Of a DNA stretch of 64,000 nt, positions 53,775 through 62,063 are shown in pieces (position 1 is the stretch's first letter; every line of letters begins with the position of its first letter). Below the pieces are notes generated by a model, which made no database searches, had not been told where the DNA came from, and saw only the letters and a list, made by a program, of their open reading frames with translations. The DNA lies in contig DAKJ01000018.1 of NCBI GenBank assembly GCA_002496565.1, positions 778,389 through 842,388 on the forward strand, written 5' to 3'. This stretch comes from Methanosarcina sp. UBA289. Lineage in GTDB: Archaea; Halobacteriota; Methanosarcinia; Methanosarcinales; Methanosarcinaceae. The position numbers and the translations under genes were made by a program.

Positions 53775-54064
53775 GCCTTAAAATAACTACCTAAAGACCT
53801 ACATTAAGGACCTAAACCCCAACCACGCTACCCCACAATTTATTGCGGGACATCCCCAGCGTTTCTGTGTCTTAAATCATCTTTTATTCTGATGTTTTTC
53901 ATCTCATTTAGATCTCGTACTCTGCATGTCTAATCATCGGTATCAAAGTGTATCTCAATAAAGTGGAAAGTGATATAGATAAGCAAGACTCATTCTAAAG
54001 CGGGGATGAGGTACAGATAGACAATTCTTGGAACGAGCTTCATACCTTTAGTGTACTTTATAAG
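53775..54064. other. Intergenic region after orc1/cdc6
   Basis: No credible ORF. A short GC-richer segment (CCAACCACGCTACCCCACAA, about 53819-53838) stands out from the AT-rich background near GCGGGACATCCCC (53844-53856), where GGGA/TCCC can pair. It may end the cdc6 transcript. Confidence 0.35.
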
Positions 54065-54482
54065 TATAGGGCCCTCAAAAAATGATTCACTTTTCAAGGG
54101 TTAACAAGCCTTATCTCGTGAATTGTATGTGGTGCTAGTGCTCCCCCAATAAAAGTACGGATGATAAAGAATTTATTTTCCATTAAAGAAATTAAATATT
54201 CTTAACTTCCATTTTAAGGTTTTTTAGTCCTTATTTTAAACATTTAATTTTGTAAAACGGAAAATGGAGTCAGTTGCCATAATTTCAAAAAAATCTGATT
54301 TGTCAAAAAATAAAGCTCTAATCCCATCCATCTATTATTTTTAAAGTTTAATCGGGTTTATTTTCCTCTAAATTAGATTTTAAGAATGTACTTTTATTGG
54401 AGGAACTCTGGTTATATATCTATTACCTAAAATAAGAATTCTGAATCCTTAGTTTACACACTAATTTTGGAGGACCCTAATA
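54065..54482. mobile_element. ~418-bp inverted-repeat element related to the 9.2-kb element
   Basis: The left end TATAGGGCCCTCAAAAAATG (54065) and the reverse complement of the right end, TATTAGGGTCCTCCAAAATT (ending 54482), are imperfect terminal inverted repeats, with weaker similarity continuing for ~60 nt. The left arm resembles that of the 9213-9374 element (shared AAAAATGAT and AAGGGxTAxxAAxCCTTAT). ATAAG flanks both sides (54060-54064 and 54480-54484) and may be a target-site duplication. No transposase is encoded. Confidence 0.55.
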
Positions 54483-54484
54483 AG

Positions 54485-55047
54485 TTAACAAATCTCACCG
54501 TTCAGGCAAGGGTTCTAGGCGTGAAATTTGAGCAAATTGAAAATATACCGAAATAACAAGCGTTTAGGAATTTCCAGTTCTAGGCTCACTCATGCATATT
54601 GAAAAAGGTCTGAATTGGCATATATTAATATTCTTTCCTGAGAAAAGTGTGAGAAGCCTCTCTCTGATCTTCTCAGGTGAAGAGAGAGGAATAGACCCAA
54701 CTGATACTATCAACTGGTCTTTAATGGAAGAAATCAGTCATATCCTTGCAGGAACTTATGTAACTGCACTTTCAAATTTTCTGGATCTCAACATTTTAAT
54801 CTCAACGTCTTATACGATGTACGATATGTTTGGCTCTATCCTGAATTCTTTGCTCACGGAAATGAGTTGTAAGACAGACTTCGCCCTCCTGCTCAATGCG
54901 GAGTTTTTGATAAAAGAAGAGGAAATTTATGGAAATATTTTAACTTTGTTTGATCCTGCTTCACTAGATATTCTGTTAAAAAGAATTAATGGAATGCTTT
55001 ACCAGAAATTTGGTCAACCGGAGATATATTTTTATATAAATATTTAG
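54485..55047 (+). pseudogene. cheC: Truncated and frameshifted cheC relic
   Basis: Two reading frames together resemble CheC, the chemotaxis phosphatase. Frame A (54485-54556) reads ARVLGVKFEQIENIPK then stops. Frame B (from about 54568; open from the ATG at 54592) reads VLGSLMHIEKGLNWHILIFFPEKSVRSLSLIFSGEE and then LMEEISHILAGTYVTALSNFLDLNILISTSYTMYDMFGSILNSLLTEM, the second CheC helix motif. The N-terminal CheC half is missing: the relic starts within 3 bp of the inverted-repeat element. In place of the usual ExxN signature, frame B has EEISH (glutamate kept, asparagine lost). The downstream cheD is frameshifted as well, so this is a decaying locus. Confidence 0.7.
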
Positions 55048-55213
55048 GAAGGATTTAAATTCCTTCTTGAAAAATCTGGCAGTTGTGCCTGATTTCATAG
55101 AACTAAATACTTTGTGAATAAACTAAGATCATTTATATATCACTTCTAAATAAGTTATAAATAGTTTGTAAATAACTTTTAACTAACTTCTAAACCAGAG
55201 AATTTTCTAAACT

Positions 55214-55707
55214 ATGAGGGTTTTCGATTTGACCGACTCAGGCATAATTGTAGTGGGAATAGGAGCCTGTGCATTAGCAAGGAGTCCGGTTAAAATTAAA
55301 ACTTTCGGATTGGGCTCATGTGTAAGTATAACACTCTATGATAGGAAAGAGAGAATGGGAGGGCTTGTCCATGCGATGCTTCCTAGTATAAATCATGCAA
55401 GGATAAAAGATAAACCTTCAAAATATGCAGATTCCGGAATAGAGTATCTGGCAGCTGAGATGGTAAAAAAGGCTCTTCCAGAAAAAGGCTCGAAGCAAAA
55501 CTTGTCGGAGGAGCACATATGTTTGAAAACCAAAATATAAGTATAGGTGAAAGAAATATAGAGTGGGCCAAGAAAACCCTGGAAAGGCTTGAAATACCAG
55601 TTATAGCCGAAGATATTGGCAAAAATTACGGACGCACAGTAACCTTTGATACTTCTACAGGCAACCTCCTCGTAAGAACTATTTTGAGAGGAGATAAAAT
55701 AATCTGA
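55214..55707 (+). pseudogene. cheD: cheD split by a single-base frameshift
   Basis: CheD is a receptor glutamine deamidase that partners CheC. Frame 1 from ATG 55214 reads MRVFDLTDSGIIVVGIGACALARS...KTFGLGSCVSITLYDRKERMGGLVHAMLPS, with the catalytic Cys (GSC) and His (VHAML), to ALPEKG. The family continuation RLEAKLVGGAHMFENQNISIGERNIEWAKKTL is in another frame ending at 55707. Adding one A to the run at 55482-55486 restores PEKRLEAKLVGGAHMFE. The cause may be a point deletion, slippage at the A tract or a sequencing error. With cheC truncated, a real pseudogene is the simplest reading. Confidence 0.8.
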
Positions 55708-56050
55708 AAAAACTAATTTGTTTTATATCCAACCTGTTTTTACTTTTGCTCGTTTTTATCTTTTTACTTGTTTTCGTCTTTATACGTTTTCTTTAATAGT
55801 TTTTAATCTGTTTTTATCTTTACTCAATTTTTATCTTTAGTCAGTCTTTACCAATTCTTTTTATTTTCGATTATTGAAGTTGTATTTAAAAGTATTTTTG
55901 AATATATAAGCTAGTCATTTTTTCAAAATAATACATTTTTTAATTAATTTTTGTTTCTTCGCCTTTTCTCTGAAAAATTATATATCTGATATAAATATTA
56001 TAATTAACATTATTAGCCCCATTAATAAAGAAGAGAGAAATAAAGTAACA
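55708..56050. other. AT-rich region after cheD
   Basis: A T-rich stretch right after cheD contains TTTTTAT/CTTTTTAT/GTTTTTATC-like motifs repeated about 55735-55860 (ACTTGTTTTCGTCTTTATACG, AATCTGTTTTTATCTTTACTC, CAATTTTTATCTTTAGTC). These may be run-on terminators. No ORF. Confidence 0.35.
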
Positions 56051-56107
56051 TAAAACATTAAATGTATAATAAAACATTAGATATATAATAAAACATTAAA
56101 TGTATAT
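56051..56107. repeat. 19-bp tandem repeat, three copies, upstream of ftr
   Basis: TAAAACATTAAATGTATAA (56051-56069), TAAAACATTAGATATATAA (56070-56088) and TAAAACATTAAATGTATAT (56089-56107) are head-to-tail copies with a strict 19-bp period. The core ACATTAAATGT is itself nearly palindromic. Confidence 0.85.
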
Positions 56108-56129
56108 CTGAGGCTAAATCTAAGGTAAA

Positions 56130-56270
56130 GTAGCACTTTGAGTACATTTTGAGTACACTCTTAGTACTTTTTAAGTATACTTTAAGCAACACACTAAGTA
56201 TACTTTAAGTTAATACTGTGAGTACACTTGAAGTACACATTAAGTACACTTTATAACACTCTGAGCACTA
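56130..56270. repeat. Cluster of AAGTACACTT-like boxes upstream of ftr
   Basis: Within ~140 bp the motif (T/G)AAGTA(C/T)ACTT or a close variant occurs about nine times: near 56140, 56151, 56162, 56172, 56195, 56219, 56230, 56240 and 56261. Spacings are about 10-12 or 21-24 bp, that is, integral helical turns. AAGTATACTT is a perfect palindrome. The cluster ends ~170 bp before the ftr start and follows the 19-bp repeats. Confidence 0.75.
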
Positions 56271-56437
56271 CTCTCAACTCTTTGAGTAATCCTCTGAGTA
56301 AATATTTCATTCTAAGTTATTCTGTAGATATCTGGAAAATTCTGAAAGCTTATCGAAGAATAAGATCAGGGAAAATCAGATCTGATCATTCGTAAACTAA
56401 TTTCGAAATAGCAACAATAAGCAAATGAGAGATTTTT

Positions 56438-57331
56438 ATGGAAATCAACGGAGTAGAAATCGAAGATACATATGCAGAAGCGTTTCCGATCAAGATTGCA
56501 CGGGTACTCATAACAGCTGCTACTAAACGCTGGGCCCTTGTAGCAGCTACTGAAGCTACAGGCTTTGCAACATCTGTGATAATGTGTCCTGCAGAAGCCG
56601 GAATTGAGAGGTTAGCAAGTCCTAGCGAGACCCCTGATGGCAGGCCTGGAGTTTATGTACAGATCTGCACTTTCAAATACGAAGCTCTGGAAGAGCAGCT
56701 ACTTGAAAGAATTGGGCAGTGTGTACTTACAGCCCCTACAACTGCAGTATTCAATGGGCTTCCTGAAGCTGAAAAACAGTTTAACGTAGGTTTTAAACTC
56801 AAATTCTTCGCAGACGGTATGGAATCGGAAACTCAGATTGCCGGTCGCAAAGTGTATAAAGTCCCAATTATGGAAGGAGACTTCCTGACCGAAGAAAATA
56901 TAGGAGCCATAGCTGGAATTGCAGGTGGAAACTTCTTCATCTTTGGGGATTCCCAGATGACTGCGCTGACCGCAGCTGAAGCTGCTGTTGATGCAATTGC
57001 AGAGCTTGAAGGTACAATTACCCCATTCCCTGGCGGCATTGTAGCCAGCGGCTCCAAATCCGGAGCAAACAAATACAAATTCCTGAAAGCTACTGCTAAT
57101 GAGAAATTTTGCCCTTCCATAAAGGATAAGGTTGAGAACACTGAAATCCCGGCAGATGTCAACGCTGTTTATGAAATCGTTATCAACGGCCTTGATGAAG
57201 AAAGCATAAAAGCTGCCATGAAAGCAGGAATTAAAGCCGCTGTAACTGTTCCAGGTGTTAAGAAAATCTCTGCAGGAAACTACGGTGGAAAGCTGGGTAA
57301 ATATCAGTTTAAATTACATGAGCTCTTCTGA
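56438..57331 (+). CDS. ftr: Formylmethanofuran:tetrahydromethanopterin formyltransferase
   Basis: Transfers the formyl group from formylmethanofuran to tetrahydromethanopterin, the second step of methanogenesis from CO2 and the reverse in methyl oxidation. The 297-residue protein matches the family from MEINGVEIEDTYAEAFPIKIARVLITAATKRWALVAATEATGFATSVIMCPAEAGIE through GVYVQICTFKYEALEEQLLERIGQCVLTAPTTAVFNG, MEGDFLTEENIGAIAGIAGGNFFIFGDSQMTAL and FPGGIVASGSKSGANKYKFLKATANEKFCP. The ATG at 56438 follows AATGAGAGAT. It is monocistronic with an unusually long, repeat-rich upstream region (55708-56437), suggesting complex control. Confidence 0.96.
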   Translation: MEINGVEIEDTYAEAFPIKIARVLITAATKRWALVAATEATGFATSVIMCPAEAGIERLASPSETPDGRPGVYVQICTFKYEALEEQLLERIGQCVLTAPTTAVFNGLPEAEKQFNVGFKLKFFADGMESETQIAGRKVYKVPIMEGDFLTEENIGAIAGIAGGNFFIFGDSQMTALTAAEAAVDAIAELEGTITPFPGGIVASGSKSGANKYKFLKATANEKFCPSIKDKVENTEIPADVNAVYEIVINGLDEESIKAAMKAGIKAAVTVPGVKKISAGNYGGKLGKYQFKLHELF

Positions 57332-57838
57332 GCTCAATAATTTTTTATTTATTTGTATTATTCAGCTCAGTACCAGAACCCAGTGCAACGTCAACAGTAA
57401 GATGCTTATAAAATTGAGTGTTAATTCTGACGATTGAATTCTCTTACAAATTAAAATTTTCAATCAAGAATGTAAAACCGCTAGATTTTGGAACATAATC
57501 TACTACTCTCCACTCATTTTCTTTACTCTTCACTTATCTTTTTCATATCTTAGTCAACGTTCCTTTTGCATTTCAGTCCACGGATCCTTTTTACGTCCTA
57601 ATTGACATATCCTTTTCACATCAGACCCATTTTTGATATTTCAGTTAATTCTTCTTTTCACGTAGCTTTTTGTTTTCCCAGAAAAAGTTACTTTTAAAAC
57701 AATTCATTTTCAAGAAAATTTGTATTCTAAGAAAATAAGTGATAGAAAATAAGTGATAAAGGGAACAAACTTAATTAACTCGGTATTTACAGAAGCTTAT
57801 TTTTATATTCTACAAAACTAAAAAATGGAAGTGAAAAT
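57332..57838. other. Intergenic region after ftr
   Basis: T- and C-rich on the plus strand, with CTTTTTCATATC/CCTTTTCACATC-type repeats between 57520 and 57670. AGAAAATAAGTGATA occurs twice in tandem (about 57731-57759). No ORF is supported. The T-rich stretches may terminate ftr transcription. Confidence 0.4.
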
Positions 57839-58141
57839 CTGACCAGAACAAAAACCAATTACTTAATAGACCTTGTTCTGACAATCTTCTTTTTAGTAGT
57901 TGCAAGCACAGGGCTATTCATTTATTTTTTTATACCTTCAGGAATTCCAAGAGGGAAATATGTTGTATATATGGGGTTAACGAAAGCTACCTGGCTCTGG
58001 ATACATAGTAAAGCTGGAATCTTGATAGTGATTCTCGTAATTATTCATCTTATCCTGCACAGGCAATGGATTGTACATACTACTAAGAGCTTTTTTAGAA
58101 AGGGAAAGAAAGATGTTATTTGTAAAGGAAAAGGTGACTGA
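57839..58141 (+). CDS. Small two-helix membrane protein (DUF4405-like) with apparent CTG start
   Basis: The open frame 57839-58141 encodes 100 residues. TM1 is LIDLVLTIFFLVVASTGLFIYFF and TM2 is AGILIVILVIIHLILH; the sequence between them ends TWLWIHSKAG, and the tail is basic (RKGKKDVICKGKGD). Histidines in WIHSKAG, IIHLILH and IVHTT sit where heme or quinone-binding helices carry them, as in DUF4405-type proteins. No ATG, GTG or TTG precedes TM1 in frame (a stop lies at 57776-57778). The codon CTG at 57839 follows the SD-like GGAAGTGA (57827-57834). So it is either a CUG-initiated gene or a relic that lost its start; the intact frame favours a real gene. Confidence 0.6.
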   Translation: MTRTKTNYLIDLVLTIFFLVVASTGLFIYFFIPSGIPRGKYVVYMGLTKATWLWIHSKAGILIVILVIIHLILHRQWIVHTTKSFFRKGKKDVICKGKGD

Positions 58142-58351
58142 AGAAGCCCTATGTGAAAAATATAAAAGAAAAATTAGAAGAATATGAAGGAAAGAATAAG
58201 AAAAAAGTAAAGAAATTAGTAAAAAAGTAAAGAGATGAGTAAAAAAATAAAGAAATGAGTAAGAAAAAGGAATTTCCCGTAAGAAGGATCCTTAAAAAAG
58301 GTTAATCAAAATTCAGAATCTTATTAAACCTTCAAGTCACTTATCAAACAT

Positions 58352-59881
58352 TCAAAGTCCAATTGCATGGAAGCCGGCAAGGAGAATATCCCTCGGATCA
58401 ATGCCAGTAACCTGCATCATGACATAAGCTCCAAGGAAAGTTCCTGTCATACTTCCTAGATTTGCAAAGCTAGCGACAAGGAGAACTCTCATGAACCTAT
58501 TTTTGAACATCTCCCTGAAGGTTTCTATTCCTCCCAGAGCTTTTATATCTGCGGTGGTAGGGTTTCGCTGTTTTGCTTCTACAAGCCCAGCAAACCAGCC
58601 TGCAGCAATTAGCGGGTGCAAAGTAGTTAGCCAAGCAACCGAAAAGGCGGTCAGAACTGAATAAGGATGGCCGCCTGCTAGCAGAGTACCAACTGCACTC
58701 AGGGTTCCTGTAATAATAAACCACCATCCAAAAGCCATCAAAAGGGTGTTCAGCGGAACGCCGGAAAACATCAGTAGTAAAAAGAATCCAACTATAACGG
58801 CAACAAAAGCAAAACCAACAACTTTTCCCAGGCTTATACGTTTCTTTGGAACCTGCATAAGACTATTCAGGGAAGGAACGCTTTTTGGATTCTTCAGGTA
58901 CTTAATTACCCCTGGCTTGTGCCCAGCTCCAATTACCACGACAACAGTTTTATTTCCACCTGCCGCAACCTTAAGGATGCTTCCTGCAAGATATGCGTCC
59001 CTTTCATCAATGAGAACCTCAGCTGCGGTCGGGGCAAAATCTCTGAGCTCATTTACAAGGCCAGTAACAACATCACTTTCTGTAATTTTATCTATATCAA
59101 TTTCGGTTCCTTTTCCAATTCCTATGAGGCCACCTAGCAGCGAGCCAATCATCTTGACTTTTTCCAGGAATTTCATCTTTCCCCAGAAACGCTGAAGGGT
59201 AACCTGAATATCCCTGTCAATTAAGGCAACTTTGGCTCCAATAAACTCGGCTTCCTCTATAGCGGAAAGCATCTCGGCTCCGGGTTTTACACCCATGTCA
59301 TCACCGATCTTCTTCTGAACATAGGCAAGCAGCCAGTGAATAATATAATAATTGACCTTGCCTTCAGAGAGAATTTCCTTGATAGGAACCTGCTTCTCCT
59401 GCACATTACCCTTCAGTGAATCATAACGTCCCCTGCAAAGCTCGACAGCTACAATATCCGGCTTTAGATCTCTGATAGCAGCCTTGACCTCGGCAACGCT
59501 CTTTTCCGAGACGTGGGCGGTTCCTATAAGCACAATTTTTGACGGCTGGTATTCATCCTGACAAGCATCCGATACTTGGGGAGGTGAAGGAATTAAAACT
59601 TCGGAAGCTGAATCAGGAACAGATTCTGCAATAATTTCGGAACTTATGTCAAGCTCTCTTTCAAGCTCGCCAGTTTTTGTTTGGAATGCCGGCACAGAAG
59701 TTTTGTCTTCCTCCGGCATGTTAATTGAAGAACCAGAAATTTTAGACTTTCCAACAGAAATGGTGTTTTCTGCGGATTCGGTCATAAGTTTGTCCATAGA
59801 ATATATTGACTCCTGAGATGAACTATGAAAACTGTAGTCAGGATCCTTGTCCTGAGAATCTGTAATTTCAGGTTTGTCCAT
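58352..59881 (-). CDS. TraB/PrgY-family membrane protein
   Basis: A 509-residue protein. The N-terminal ~115 residues are a low-complexity acidic/Ser-rich extension. The TraB domain begins KIVLIGTAHVSEKSVAEVKAAIRDLKPDIVAVELCRGRYDSL (about 122-165), with the conserved GTAH and E-LCRxRY elements, then EFIGAKVALIDRDIQVTLQRFW, DERDAYLAGSIL and VVVVIGAGHKPGVIKYL. The C-terminal ~170 residues hold several membrane helices (VVGFAFVAVIVGFFLLLMF, TLLMAFGWWFIITGTLSAVGTLL). TraB-family proteins are implicated in pheromone shutdown and putative metalloprotease-like activity; the archaeal role is unknown. ATG at 59881. Confidence 0.88.
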   Translation of the reverse strand: MDKPEITDSQDKDPDYSFHSSSQESIYSMDKLMTESAENTISVGKSKISGSSINMPEEDKTSVPAFQTKTGELERELDISSEIIAESVPDSASEVLIPSPPQVSDACQDEYQPSKIVLIGTAHVSEKSVAEVKAAIRDLKPDIVAVELCRGRYDSLKGNVQEKQVPIKEILSEGKVNYYIIHWLLAYVQKKIGDDMGVKPGAEMLSAIEEAEFIGAKVALIDRDIQVTLQRFWGKMKFLEKVKMIGSLLGGLIGIGKGTEIDIDKITESDVVTGLVNELRDFAPTAAEVLIDERDAYLAGSILKVAAGGNKTVVVVIGAGHKPGVIKYLKNPKSVPSLNSLMQVPKKRISLGKVVGFAFVAVIVGFFLLLMFSGVPLNTLLMAFGWWFIITGTLSAVGTLLAGGHPYSVLTAFSVAWLTTLHPLIAAGWFAGLVEAKQRNPTTADIKALGGIETFREMFKNRFMRVLLVASFANLGSMTGTFLGAYVMMQVTGIDPRDILLAGFHAIGL

Positions 59882-60399
59882 TGTTAATCTCTCTGCTGCG
59901 ACGAGTTAAAGTGACGCGTGAGGTACATACACTTGAAGGATAACCTTTAATCGAATGAGCAGTTAGAGCCTTCAGATAAAACAACTAAGCTATAAAAGAA
60001 CTTAGTATAAGCAGATAATTAAGTGGTGGTAATTATCTGCCAGGAATTTATATTTTGCTGCCTTCAGGTTTTATCCATAGTTTGTATAATTATCATTTTA
60101 TATAATTCTTTATAAACATATCTGTATATTCTAATGTAATTTGTAATTTCATATAATTTCGTAGGCGTCTTGTTTATGAAGGACTTAAGAAAGTCGTATC
60201 TTTTAATAAAAATATTTTTCGATGAAATTTCGATGAAAATTTGGTTTAATAACTTCTTTTCAATAAAATCTCTTATAAATTTCTGATAAACTTCTTTTTA
60301 ATCACTTCCCTGAGAAACAATTAATAAACTTCTTTTACTAGTTTCTTTCTTGATGCATTCGGCTTTAGAATCTATCCTTTAATTTAGAGTATTTAGGAG
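59882..60399. other. Intergenic region between TraB and S2P genes
   Basis: ~520 bp, AT-rich, no ORF supported. GATAATTAAGTGGTGGTAATTATC (about 60016-60039) contains the perfect inverted pair GATAATTA/TAATTATC around an 8-nt spacer, ~140 bp upstream of the TraB start, and may be an operator. ATTTCGATGAAA-like repeats lie at 60210-60245. Confidence 0.4.
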
Positions 60400-61494
60400 T
60401 TACTCTGACCTTAGTCTCAGAACCCGTACAAGATCAGTCCTTGAAAGGATCCCTACAATCAATCCGTTATCAACAACCAAAACCCTCCCAATATTTTTAG
60501 ATGACATGAGTTTCAAAACATCAATTGCCTGTGCATCCGAAGGTACCGAGATGACATCTCTGGTCATAATATCCGAGACCTTAGCCACTGGACGCTCAAA
60601 AGAGGGAATATGCTGGATATCTGTAAACGTCACAATTCCTTTCAGGCTGTCTCCTTCCACCACAGGATACCCCATATGTTTATTCTCAAACATGAATTTG
60701 ACCAGATCTTCAACGCTCATGGAAGGACTGACTGAAACCACATCCCTGGCCATAATATCCCTGACTAGAATATTTTCAAGTGTTACTTCGGCTCGAGTAG
60801 AACGTTCCTCTTCAGATGCGCCGACATAAATAAAGAGTGCAATCAAAGGGAACCAGAGATTGCCTACTAGAATTCCAAAAATTGCCATAAGAATAGCAAA
60901 AAATTTCCCTACAGCTGCTGCACTCTGGGTAGCTTTCACATAAGACATTCTTCTTGCGTAAAAAGAACGAAGTACTCTACCTCCATCCATTGGAAAAGCG
61001 GGCAGCAGATTGAAGATTCCGAGTACTAGGTTCATAACTCCAAGAATCCAGATAGTGAGGTATACTGGGTTTTGAGAGAGTACAGGGTTAGGGGAAATAA
61101 GATTTCCGTAGATAAACATGCACACAAAACCTATTACAAGACTTGTGAGAGGCCCGGCAGAAGCCATTTTTGCTTCCTGCCCAGGCTTTCTGGGCATCTC
61201 TTCCATAGCCGATACTCCCCCAAAAAGAAAGAGAGTAATGCTCTCAATTTTGACCCCGTAACGCATTGCCATATATGAATGTGCAAGTTCATGTAAAAGG
61301 ATCGAAGCAAAAAGCAGGATTGCGGTCAAGACTGAAAGCGAATACTTTGTGATAGGTGGCTCAACTCCCCTAAAACCGAAAGGCTGCGGGTTGATTGCAA
61401 ACACATAAGCAAATATGGGTAGTATGAGAAGAAAAGTAATGTGCAATCTGATAGGTACACCCATTACACTTCCAATTTTCAATGATGACTTCAC
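60400..61494 (-). CDS. Site-2-protease-type membrane metalloprotease with two CBS domains
   Basis: An M50-family intramembrane zinc protease (364 residues). The zinc motif HELAH lies in ASILLHELAHSYMAMRYGVKIESITLFLFGG (about residues 64-94) and the third ligand region in NLLPAFPMDGGRVLRSFYARR (about 161-181), with about six membrane helices. The C-terminal third (about 240-360) has two CBS domains (IMARDVVSVSPSMSVEDLVKFMFENKHMGYPVVEGDSLKGIVTFTDI and IMTRDVISVPSDAQAIDVLKLM...VGILSRTDLVRVL), which usually bind adenosine nucleotides and would tune activity. The start is GTG at 61494 with GGGGGT upstream. Confidence 0.92.
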   Translation of the reverse strand: MKSSLKIGSVMGVPIRLHITFLLILPIFAYVFAINPQPFGFRGVEPPITKYSLSVLTAILLFASILLHELAHSYMAMRYGVKIESITLFLFGGVSAMEEMPRKPGQEAKMASAGPLTSLVIGFVCMFIYGNLISPNPVLSQNPVYLTIWILGVMNLVLGIFNLLPAFPMDGGRVLRSFYARRMSYVKATQSAAAVGKFFAILMAIFGILVGNLWFPLIALFIYVGASEEERSTRAEVTLENILVRDIMARDVVSVSPSMSVEDLVKFMFENKHMGYPVVEGDSLKGIVTFTDIQHIPSFERPVAKVSDIMTRDVISVPSDAQAIDVLKLMSSKNIGRVLVVDNGLIVGILSRTDLVRVLRLRSE

Positions 61495-62063
61495 GAATAA
61501 ATACCCCCATTCTCATTTAAACATTAAACAAATCATAAAACTGAATCTGAACTTCAAAAGCTGTGGTTTATTATATCTTTATTAAGTTATAAACCTTAAC
61601 TTGAAGTTCGAGATTAAATATAAGGTAAAGAAAGTTCCCCTAAATTCGATTCGCTAAATCCACTTATAAATTCTCTTTGTAATTTCTCTCATAAAGCCGT
61701 CTTGTAAAATTTCCTTCATAAAAATAACTGACCCTATTTATTATTTGGCGATAATATTATACAAATCTGTTTGTGCTTGATTAGTAAATAAACAGGCTAT
61801 AGAAAAGATACTAGGAGAAGCAGAAGTAAGGAGAATATAAGAAATCTAGGAAAAATCTAAAGAAAAAAATCTAAAGAAAATACAATTAAGGAAAATAGAA
61901 TTGAAACGAAATGGGTTAGAGAAGTATAAAGAATTAAGTTACAATAAAAATAGAAGAAAGTTATGGGATAAGCAAGAGTTAGGTAAATTAATTGAGTAAA
62001 GAAAATAAGTAAATATTAAGGGAAGTAAATACTTAAGGAAAATTGGATAAAAAGAAGTAAGAT
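61495..62063. other. Intergenic region between S2P and MfnA genes
   Basis: ~570 bp without a supported gene. A purine-rich stretch (about 61800-62060) consists of irregular GAAA/GGAAAA/TAAGGAA repeats on the plus strand, pyrimidine-rich on the coding strand downstream of mfnA, and may terminate it. Confidence 0.35.
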
